Source: Lunularia cruciata
Lineage: Eukaryota > Streptophyta > Marchantiopsida > Lunulariales > Lunulariaceae
Assembly (NCBI GenBank): GCA_948567375.1
Contig: OX419762.1
Coordinates: 59,662,841-59,726,840, forward strand
Reading direction: 5' to 3'
Length of the DNA stretch: 64,000 nt
The notes under the pieces are model-generated. The model searched no databases. It worked only from the letters and a program-made list of their open reading frames with translations, and was not told the origin of the DNA. Positions 32,715 to 42,402 of the stretch are shown in pieces. A program made the translations under genes and the position numbers. Numbering within the stretch: position 1 is the first letter of the stretch; each line of letters starts with the position of its first letter.

Positions 32715-33489
32715 GGAGAAGAAATGAGTGCAAACTTGTGTTTTGATCAGACCCGAGGGAGTCTACATTGTGTGAGAGGAAGAAGGACTCAGACTAGATC
32801 AAACCCGAAGAAGTTTACTTCGTGTCAGAGGAGGAAAAAACTCGGATCAGACGTTGAAGGAGGGCAAACCCAAAGGAGAAATAGAAGTTGCCAGTCAGGA
32901 TTCTTGCGGGAGCCATATCTCAATGCACACAAGTCCAAATCAAGCGTGCTATATTTTGTTGGAAGCGTCTCATCCAAGGCTTTCCGTTGCCACCAAAATA
33001 GCAAAGTTTGGAGGTCTGTAGAAGAAGTTACAAGCATTTGAAGTTTCTAGAGTAGATGTACTTCGGGTCAAAGTGTCTTCGGGTCAATGTGACTTTGGAC
33101 TTCGTACTTTGTACTTCGGGTTTACATGACTTTGGGTCTAAAGACTTTGCCTCAAGATGAAAATGACTAAATCTGAGGAAGTTGGACCTCAGAGTGCAGT
33201 GAAGGTGACTTCAGGAATCTTGCGGGAAGCATTAGAGGAAGTTAGAGTAGTGAAAGAAGATAGTTAGGATACCCATGATTTCAATTTCAGTTCTAATTGA
33301 AGATAGAACAGGAATTGAAGGAGAAGTAGCAGTAGTGAATAAACCCAAAGTGCAGATCAGACAGTAAGTGTCTTTGGGTCAATTACATGAGTGATTAGGA
33401 GAAAGTGGGTTACAAATTGAATGTGTATGTAGTGTATTCATGCTTTCAATTACAATTCTTGATGTGACACAGTAGAATTAGTAAAAGAA

Positions 33490-33753
33490 TTGATAGTAGT
33501 TAGACACGATGTAAGAGAGATAGGAGTGCAAGTGTCTTTGGATTTGACATTTGACACTTTAGAGAAGAGTGGGTCGGGAGATAGAGATTTAGAAGACTTA
33601 ACTGTGATAGGAATTTCATATCAGGAAGGAGAAATGTTAGAATTAGTGGAGGAAATAGGAGTTGTGAAACCCGAGGACAAAATATTAGGAAGTAAAGTTA
33701 CTTTGGGTTTGGGTTTGAAAGCCGAGGAAGAAGTAGACATTGGATCGGAGTAG
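33490..33753 (+). pseudogene. C-terminal remnant of the embedded ORF in LTR D
   Basis: 87 open codons homologous to the end of the LTR protein: VGVQVS-like start (IGVQVSLDL), TLEKSGSGD, EMLELVEE, KPEDKILGSK and the end KAEEEVDIGSE. Everything upstream (32715-33489) is open only in short pieces with no clear match, but holds repeated CTTCGGGT/CTTTGGGT motifs near 33060-33145. Confidence 0.75.
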
Positions 33754-34547
33754 TAACAGATTTGAGATTTGAAGAGGCAGATATGAAGCGGTGCATTGTC
33801 ATTTCGGATCTGCAGGTTAGAACAGTTGTTGTAGAACAATATAGTTGTTAGAACTATCAATTGCTTCACTACTTAAGAGTGACATTTGCAGAGAAATGTT
33901 GTTCAGTGCTCATTATTTCCGAGAATAGATAAAGCGAAGTGCTGTGAAGCAGTGCTCGTCGCTTGAGCTTGATTCCGAGTATCAACGTTGTACTTGTGTT
34001 TGTGAGTGTTTGGAGAAATTTGAAGTGCAAGTCAGTGTGTTTGTTGGATGTTGGATTCCACAGCTTTGATCTTTATTCCGCGTGTTTGATCCTGAGTGAA
34101 GTGCAATCGAAGCAATGCCTTGACAGATCTGAGAGGAATTGTAGTGTTGGTAGTATTCTGCATTTGTGAGTGCAGTGCGAAGTTGGTGTGAAGCAATTTT
34201 GATCGAGGAAGTTGTGCCTTCAGTGGAGGGGTGGAACACAATTCTGAGGCAAAGTCGTTTTGCAGTGAAGTGCTGCTTTTGGGAGAGCCTAAATCATCAC
34301 AATCAAGATTGTTTGGAAAGATTTGATGGAGTTGTGATTAAGGAGTGTGAATTTGTGACAAGACTGCGAGTCAGTGCTTGTTACTCTCTTCTAGGTGTGG
34401 TTTCTACCCGAGAGATTAAAGACGCAACCAAGAAGAACTACATGTTACTGTTTGACTTTGTATTTGGACATTTCTGACTTGTATCTCTGCGGGAACAAAC
34501 TTTACTTATCCGATTACCGCAAAAGTGATATTTGTTGGGTTGTCACA

Positions 34548-34552
34548 ACTAA
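34548..34552. repeat. Target-site duplication ACTAA, right of solo LTR D
   Basis: Matches 32613-32617. Confidence 0.9.
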
Positions 34553-35646
34553 TCAAGTTCCCAATAGGTGCTCAAAATCTTCTTCTAGGATTCCTTGTTT
34601 CCTTGATCATTCCACTCCAAAAACTCCATTTGGGATATTTGTCAAAGTTGCTCATTCTTGAGTAGACATTCAACAATATGATGTCCAATTTGGCAACAAT
34701 GAAAGAAATCACTATTTTGCCATAATCTTTCTTGATCTGTTGTGCCAAGTGGTATTTATTGGATGGCATCAATTTCCATTGGTGTTTGCTCTTCCACCTG
34801 TGTGTAATGTGTTGGTGGATTCTGTGAAGGGCAAGGTTGAGACCAAATTGTCACAACCAAGGAATCAAAGCACTCAACATTGGTCATTGGCTTCTTCCAA
34901 GTGTTTTGGCTCTCTCATAGTCACTTCTAATGTGGTTTGTATCTTCAAGCCCCTCACAAATCAATCCAAAGATTTGCCATCCAATAAACGTAGAACTTGC
35001 ATAATGGTGTTTTGAAATTGCATGATGTAGCTTCTTACAAAACCAATTTATCTCATGCAACTTGTGTGGCATTAATTGCTTGGAATTGCCCAATTATTGC
35101 ACTCTTGAATTCTTCCCATGTCAAGATTGGCACAACAAATTACTATTTAGCTAGCTCTACTCAAAATTACCACTATAGTTTGTCATTCTATCCAATTGGT
35201 TTAAAGCTAAGAGAATTTATTTTTGTTTACCTTGAAGATTTGTAGCCTCAAAAAAACATCTATAGTCAAACACAAAATTCTCTATTGCACTTGAGAGATT
35301 CTTGCCATCAAATATCTTGGGTTTTGGAAATCAGATTTGCTCTTCTCCTTCTCAAAATGGTGCTCTCTCTACGTGCTCTTTATCATTCATCTAACAATCA
35401 AGTAAGTTGCTTGATGTGTTACTACATAGCAATGATAACCTTGGGCATTGCCGCTATAGCTACTACTCTATCACACTACTCCAAACTTATCTAAATTAAC
35501 ACAAAGATGCAACATATCCACCATTCTCCATAAGTTACAATTAGAAGTACCAAGGGTTCCTTGAACAAGGTGATTGCATTCAAAAAATTCTGCCCAAAGT
35601 ATGAGGTGATGAATTAGGTGAAATGATGCTTGAGTAGTACATGGAC
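34553..35646 (-). pseudogene. Gag remnant of element H
   Basis: Minus-strand frames give LTWEEFKSAIIGQFQ near 35120, the retrotransposon gag core, followed by INATQVA and the MANLW helix. Near 34650-34720 FHCCQIGHHIVEC is a damaged zinc knuckle (first Cys position occupied by Phe). Between and beyond these the frame is lost. From 35250 to 35646 I see only short frames; this should be the gag start or leader of H. Element C follows directly. Confidence 0.65.
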
Positions 35647-36334
35647 TGTGATCTGGTTTGTCTCTCATTCAAGATGAATCTTTGATGGCTATTATGGTAA
35701 CGTACCATGGACTAAGAAGGCAAAGAACCCCAGCTCCATCATATTCCTCTAAGGCTAACACTCCAAGACTCAAGACATTGCTCACTAGAGAACTCAATGA
35801 GAGAGATATAGTTGCAAATGAAAGGATGATGAGTACCTCCTCACCCATAGTTCATATATTTGTGAAATAGTTTTGCACCAAACTTACTAATTCTTGGAGT
35901 AACTTAAGTTACTAAGCTAAAAGTCAAATAAAGTCTAAAAGTCTAAAAGAATATTCATACCCATAGGAACATTCTTCTAAGCATGTGGTCTTATCTTGAC
36001 CCCATCACTAAGTCAAGAATATCTTCACATGGACTATCCTTGGACTATAGAAGATTCCAAAACAAAAAGGCTTGTGGGTCCAAGAGTTCTCAACCCTTTC
36101 CTCAAAGCCAAACACATAGGAATAATACCAAGTCAATACACTAGACTCCTAAATAGTAATGCTTATATTTTTCACTTCCTCTAAAGTAAGGTCTCCTTTA
36201 TTTTAGCTATGGCTAACTTTAGCTCATCATGAGTAATGTAGAAGTATCCTTTATCTCTATATAAACAATATCTCTCAAGTAGTTATAATATCAAACTAAA
36301 TATCATAATAGCACATACATGCACAAATGGATTT
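35647..36334 (-). repeat. 3' LTR of element C
   Basis: About 688 bases aligned with the B LTR over its full length, including the TTATAAAC-type region now decayed. The U3 end reads CCATTTGTGCATG, with the first bases before it mutated from TGTAACAC. Confidence 0.8.
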
Positions 36335-36399
36335 TATATTTGCCCTTGGACTAAGATTTCACTTTGTCCTTGGAGTGAAGGTTTCTCTACTTTCTATGA

Positions 36400-38950
36400 T
36401 ATATCTTCAACTTATCATGGTTAATCCTATCAAAGTATCTTCCTCCCAACTCCTTGAGATGGTAGGTGTAATTGCCCTACACTTTCTCCACTATGAAAGG
36501 TCCAAAGTACTTGGGCAAAAATTTCTTGTACACTCTCTTGAATTGAATGGAATCAAACAACATTACCCAATCACCTTCTTTGAAGGGATCCACCTTCTTC
36601 TTTCCTTGGCTCTTGTCATAGCTCTCCTTTTGTTTCATTTGGGCTTGCTCTACTCAAACCATAGCTCTTGCCTCCTCCAATTCCATGAGTTGATCCTTCC
36701 TTGACTTCTCTACATCACCTCCTTGTGCTTTCTTCAATCTCCCATGAATGCTTTGGAAGGTAGGAAGATCAAAGGGAATAGGTAAGGTAGACTCAATACC
36801 ATATGCCAAATAAAATAGATAATATCCAATGGTAGTCTCCATGGTTGTCTTATACTCCCACAAAATTCCATGAATCCTCTTGTCCCAATGATGTTTAGCC
36901 CTCTCCACTTTTGCATCTTTGGCCAACATCATGCACAAGTTTTATTGGTTTTCTTTGCCAAGCCATTGGAGTTTGGCTTAAAGGATGTATTTACTCTATG
37001 TGTGATAGAGAAATATTGTAGCATGGTTGGAGTGATGCTCCTTGTAAACTCTCCTCCTCTATCAGAAACCAACTCAAAAGGGCACCCAAACCTAGTGATA
37101 ATGCATTCATAAAGAAATATATCAACTTCATCTTCATTCTTGTACCTCAATGGTCTAGCCTCAACCCAGTTGCCAAGGTAATCAATAACTACCACAATGT
37201 ACCAATTGTTCCTTTGGGTTCTATCGAGAGGACCTACAAAGTCAATTCTACTCTTCTCAAAAGGTCCTAGCAATAAAATTGATTCTAAGAGGGAGAATGG
37301 AAGTAGATTTTCTAGCAAAATCTTGACAAATATGACAAGTTTTGAAATAATCAAGACAATCCTTGAAAATCCCACTCCAATGGTAACCTGCATCCAGAAT
37401 CTCAAAAATAGTCACCTTTTTTACAAAGTGTCCTCCACATAATAAACCTTCATGAAACTCCTTTATGAGTAGGATAGACTCTTCCTTACCCACTCCTCTT
37501 CTCAAAGCATACCATTTGCTCCTTGGTGAAAAAGAATATCCTCCACCATTGTGTAAGGTTTAGATCTTGCTGTAAGGACCGTCCTCTCTCTAGCATGCAT
37601 CTCTTCTAGATAATTAGCTCTTGTAACAAAGTCCACAATCTCTTTTTCTCCATTAGAACATCTTGAGTGATTAAGATTATCATGAGCTTGTCATCCAAGA
37701 AGGAATCATCCACTGGTTCAACTCCATCACGATCATAGACCCTAGAAAACAAATCAACATTTGCATGTTTTTTCTTGGCCTATTCTCAATGGTGTAGTCA
37801 TACTCAGACAAGAGTATCATCCACCTTGTTAGCCTCTCTTCCATATTAGACTTGATGAAGATGTACTTCAAAGCCATGTGATCTGTGACAATGGTGGCTT
37901 TCTCTCCAATCAAGTAGTGCCTAAACTTCTTAGGACCGAAGATTACTACCAACTATTCTTTCTCAATGATTAGGTAGTTCTTTTATGCTTAAACCATCTA
38001 TTTACTAGCATTAGCTATTGGGTGATCATGCTCAACTTAGTCTAATTGACTAGGAGTGTATCCTCTAGCTACATTGGAAGCATCAGTGTAAAGGATGAAA
38101 GGTTTACTCCAATCAAGTTTAGAAAGAATTATAGCTACAACAAGGGATTGCTTGAGCTCCTCAAAAGCTTTGAGGGCATCCTTGACCTCTAAAATCACCA
38201 TGTTTTCTACACCCTTCTTCATGTAGATGGTCAATGGATAAGTCTTGTTGGAAAATGAAAAGATGAACCTCCTATAGTACCAAACCATTCTAAACAATTG
38301 GCATAACTTTGTCAAGCTTGAAAGGAATGGAAGGTTTGGGATTTTCCTCACCTTCTCAAGATCAATTGCTATTCCATCCTTGGAGATGATATGCCCCAAA
38401 AATAGACCTTCTTCACCAAAAATGCACTTCTCTAGGTTGAGTGATGCATTTTCTTCATCCAAGAGTTGTAAGACCTTGATCAAGTGCTCAAAGTGCTCTT
38501 CCTTGCTCTCATCAACAAAAAGTAATCAATGAAGTCTCTCACAAATTTCCTAATGAAAGGTTCAAACACCTTGTTTATGAACCATTGGAATGTGGTTGGA
38601 GCATTGAAAAGCCCAAAAGGCATGACCTTGAAAGCATACGTTCCCCAAGGTGTGGTGAATGTGGTGAGTTGTTGATGCTTTGGTGCAATTTTGATTTGGT
38701 TATCCCTACTATAACCATCTCCAAAACTATACATCTCATGACCTACGACTTCCTCCAAGATCTCATCTATGAATGACAAAGTGTAATAGTCCTTCTTATT
38801 AATAATGTTGAGCTTCTTGTAATCCACACATAGCCAAAGTTTTCCGTTCTTTCTCTTCACAATCACAATTAGAGACACCCATTCTGAATTCTCTACCTCA
38901 AAGATAAATCCGGCCTCCTTGAGCTTATCAATCCCCTCCTTCACAACCAA
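36400..38950 (-). pseudogene. RT, RNase H and integrase of element C
   Basis: Pieces in order: 38950-38480 RT (FVRDFIDYF, catalytic second Asp replaced), 38483-38037 (GHIISKDGIAID; LYTDASNVARG), 37952-37680 RNase H (VTDHMALKYIF), 37505-37257 and 37405-36929 integrase (FCHICQ-like CHICQDF, RIDFVGPL, SDRGGEFTRS, then NGLAKKTNK, in which the catalytic Glu seen in B is Lys), and 36938-36654 C-terminal region. The loss of RT and integrase catalytic residues confirms a dead copy. Confidence 0.85.
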
Positions 38951-39289
38951 AGCTATTGGTGGGCTAATGCAACATTACTTTTAGCGGACTGGTCTTGCAT
39001 GACCTCTATCATGACCTAACTTCACCTCTATCTTGTGCTCCTCCAAGGTGACTTCCTTTAGATCCTTCTAACTGAAAGCATACACATGGATGAACTTGCA
39101 TAAAATCTCTTCAAATCTCGCCTTCTCCTCCTTGGTAACATTTGGACCATACGTGAGGTAAATAACCTCCTCTTTATCTCCTCAAGTGTCAATGGTGATT
39201 TATTTGAGTGCAACCTTCACAACCTTTGGCTTAGGTGCAAAATCCATAGCACACAAAGGATTCACATCTAACTCAAATTCAGATTCATC

Positions 39290-41230
39290 CTCCTTCATGG
39301 AAATTTCTCCCTCCATGCTTGTGTCCACACTTGAAGCTCCTTCTTTTGAATCTGATTCCCAATAATCAAAAGATGGCGTATCTTAATATGAAGTGTTGGT
39401 GGTGTTAGCAACATGAATTGTAACTCTATGGTTGATGGCCCAATCCTCAAGTACCCTTTGTGCCATTGATCAGTTCTACATGCTACCCTTAACCATGGCT
39501 TCCCAAGAAGCAAATGATAGCTTGAATCCTTCAAAACTTGGAAAGTCATGAGATATTGAACTCCTATAATTGAAACTACCACTTTATCCATCATTCCTAT
39601 TGGTCAAACTTGTTGCTTGTTTGCCATGCTCACCAAAAATATTGAAGGTCTAGAGGTATCATACCCAACTTCTTCATCAACCTCTCTAACATGGCATTCA
39701 TTATAGATCCTCCATCAACAAGTGCATCCTTGATGTTGTGACCATTCACTCACATCTATCTTGGAAGCATATTCACAAGCTTCCCATGGTGTTGGTTTGG
39801 CATACACCACTCCCATTGATACTAGAGCTTTTGTTTTCTTCTTCTTCTTGCTCCATATAGAACCCAAACCACCTCTAAGCTCTTTTCTTAATGTAGGATT
39901 CAAAGCAATCAGTTGGCCCACTTTAATGTTAGCCTTGTGATTACTAACATCCTCCAGCACATTATAGTTCCATTTTTGCTTTGAGATCAAGAAGTCCTCC
40001 ATCCCCAACTTCTTCCTTGGAGTCTTTGTTGTTGATGGTGTTAAGGTGCTATTGCAAGTGCTCCTAGTAGACATAGGAGTATCCTTACTAGGAGTAAATC
40101 CTTGAGAAGAGTGTATATCCTCTGCAAAATGAGCTCTCTTCTTCTCTTGTGCCCAAAAGCTTCAAATTAAGACCTTTAGCTTTTGAGCACTCCCTCTTCT
40201 CATACTTGCTCTCAACCACATCTATGGATTCTATCCCTTTACCTTGTTTGGATTAGAAGCCACTTGGGTTTCACTGCCTCCCTCTTTCCCTCTATTGGCT
40301 CCCTCATAACTCCTTTCTCCATGGTAAGTGGAATTTGGACAAAATCCTTTGAATGTGACCTCTTCTTCCACAACCAAAACAATTTCTATCATTGAAATTA
40401 TTGGTTGGTTGGCCTCCTCTACATGGATAGCTTCTATATCTCCTAGGCCCTCTTCCTACATTCTGATCCACCTCTCTCTTCTCCCATAGTTGCACTACAT
40501 TGATCTTAAGATCTGCAAGTTGTTTTGTGATGGTTTGTAGTGGATCTTTTGGCAGAGGTGCAAGAACCAGAGCAAATACTACTTGTGGTTCATCCCTTGC
40601 TACCAAATTATTAGAAGTTCCACCATACTTATAGTACCCTTGAGGAGGATGCACAACTTCCATCACCACCAAATCACTCTAATCCCCTTCCAAACTCTCC
40701 TCCATATGAATTGTAATCTTGATAGCTTTAACCTTGGAAGAAGGTTTTCCATATCTCACCTTACTTCTAATTTGTAGTCTCAACCTTCCCACAAACTCTT
40801 GTTAAGCATGGCTCTTATGCCAATCATAGTAGTCTCCACATCAACCCCACTCTTCCTCAACACTATGCAACATTTGGATTCTAACTTCTCTTCTCTTTCT
40901 ACATAGACTCTCACTTTCTCTCCATCTCCTTGTTTGAGGAAGATAACCTCATGCATCAATCTCTCATAACTCTCATTTGGAGGAAAATTCTCAATGAGTG
41001 CTAAAGTTAAACTCTCCCAAGACTCTTCTTGCATATCTCTCATCTCTCTCTTTTGATATTTTGACTCATACCATATAAGTGTTGCATCCTCAAAGAAATT
41101 GGTAATAATGATGCCCACTCATTCTTCCTCCTCTCATTGTATCCTATACAAGCTCTCTTAAAGTCTCTCACAAAGGCTCCATATCTTCTCCATCATTGCC
41201 AAAGAAAATTGGGAGCTTCTCCATTTTAAC
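39290..41230 (-). pseudogene. Gag and protease region of element C
   Basis: Starts near 41203 with MEKLPIFFGNDGED-like sequence (frame quickly lost), then 41118-40780 capsid core, 40672-40304 with a zinc knuckle whose last Cys is lost (CFGCGRRGHIQR), 40074-39715 spacer, and 39594-39295 protease end (SYHLLLGKPWL). It carries GAG where B has the TAG at codon 36. It shares with B a TGA (39606-39604) at the same place in the protease, between KQQV and PIGMMDK. Confidence 0.82.
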
Positions 41231-41262
41231 CCCTCACTATCTTTCTCTTTTCTCTCAATTTC

Positions 41263-41990
41263 TCAATCATCATTGCTCCTGATCTAAAGAATGTATTGCT
41301 GCTCCTCCGCATGACATCTCTTCTCAAGTCAAGATGGAAATGGGACACCATCTTATTTTGCTCCACCGCATTGAGCAAGTTCAGCCCCAAATAGAAATGG
41401 GCTGCAAACGGCACAATTTAATGTGGAGGCGACTTGTCTCAGAAATTCCATGCCATCTGTGTCATCCTCCCATGAAGACACTTTGCCTAGTTAATTGGTT
41501 CTCTTGCAAACATCTTATGGAAGAACACCGCCTGGTGCTTCATCACATAAGTTGTCCTCTTCGGCTTCAAGATTGTCATTAGAGCACTCATGATCCCTCT
41601 CTTGATAGGATCCTTATAGCGCTCCACTTTATAGCTATTCTTTGTGCGCTTCAAAGAGAAGGCATCTCTCACTTCTTGGGTTTCTTTTGCTACTTCTCCC
41701 TTCCCCAAGAACGTGGCACCATGCTCTACGCTTGCTTCTCTCCCGAGTACTTACTTCCAATCTGACTCTATCCATCGAGCCGGATTTCCTCTCTTCCCTT
41801 CTTCCTCAAGGCCATCAAGACACTTACTCTCAATGATTTCAATCATGAAACCTGGAAAACTAACATTCCAATTCCATGCCAAGAATGTGATCCAAAGCCT
41901 GCTCAAGACCTCAATTCTTGCAATCACATCTAACCTCCAAATTGCATGATTTCTCATTATGAATTCAGAGTTCTTCTTCCCACCTCCCAT
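41263..41990 (-). repeat. 3' LTR of F, distal fragment with ORF remnant
   Basis: Continues the F 3' LTR after removal of G. On the minus strand it encodes the GGGKKNSEF segment through RRLDVIARIEVL, LKPKRTTYVMKHQAVFFHKM, and HFYLGLNLL (pieces 41990-41751, 41708-41487, 41414-41263). Solo LTR G entered at the Met codon of MGGGKKNS. The fragment ends at the junction with C. Confidence 0.82.
41986..41990. repeat. Target-site duplication CCCAT, left of solo LTR G
   Basis: CCCAT against CCCTT at 45759-45763. The intact F 5' LTR reads CCCGT there (near 55547), so each copy has mutated at the same position from a shared five-base duplication. Confidence 0.75.
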
Positions 41991-42375
41991 TGTGGTGCCC
42001 ACATTTTTTGTTTTTTTCAAAATAAAGGAGAAGAAGTGTATAGAGAAGTCGGATTGCGCTTGTATGGCCAAAGAAGGCGAAGAAAATTGGCTTTGGGATG
42101 AAACCCGAAGTAAAGTGACTTTGGGTCATAAGGCAAAGTCCTCGGAAATGCCCTATCAGCATACAATACATAGTAAATTGTCTTCGGATCGGGGGGAGCT
42201 CAACCCAAGGCAAAGACAGTCTAACAACCTTTCGTCAGTGCAAGAAATTCAAGAAGGGGCCGTTTCAAACTAGTGGCTCATACGCGCAAAGGTTGATTGA
42301 CAGTGACAGGTGCATGCCGGAGGTGTGATTTCTCGGTAGAAACTCAAAGTGACGGAAGACGAAGAAGTGCAACTC

Positions 42376-42382
42376 TATAAAA
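42376..42382 (+). promoter_or_regulatory. TATA box ahead of the embedded ORF (solo LTR G)
   Basis: CTCTATAAAAATTGAC, with the box 27 bases before the ATG at 42403. Same arrangement in A and E. Confidence 0.65.
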
Positions 42383-42402
42383 ATTGACACTGCAATGACG
42401 AA

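Larger units (their letters stand above)
32618..34547 (+). mobile_element. Solo LTR D, short variant of the long-LTR family
   Basis: Plus-oriented, 1930 bases, TGTGGTACCCAC to GTTGTCACA, with perfect ACTAA duplications. It is about half the family length: the ORF N-terminal and most coiled-coil coding sequence is absent, while the last ORF segment and the complete R/U5 part (33754-34547) remain. It sits between gag and pol of element H. Confidence 0.92.
16965..35646 (-). mobile_element. Element H, old chromovirus-type Ty3/gypsy, split by insertions
   Basis: The oldest gypsy layer. Minus-strand parts in element order are: gag 35646-34548, pol 32617-29957, integrase end plus chromodomain 18419-17627, and 3' LTR 17561-16965. 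The pieces join exactly when two solo LTRs with perfect TSDs are removed: D at 32618-34547 and I at 18420-29956. About 5.2 kb remain. The 5' LTR and gag start are missing to the right, where element C begins. The chromodomain places it among chromoviruses. Every reading frame is heavily broken. Confidence 0.85.
35647..41262 (-). mobile_element. Element C, older 5'-truncated relative of B
   Basis: Minus-strand element collinear with B from the start of gag (about 41230) to the 3' LTR (35647-36334). The 5' LTR, PBS and leader, including the zinc-motif ORF, are missing: similarity to B ends near 41262, just ahead of gag, and long-LTR-family sequence of F begins at once. Gag-pol is broken by many stops and shifts, so C is much older than B. 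No TSD can be checked because the 5' end is lost. Confidence 0.88.
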
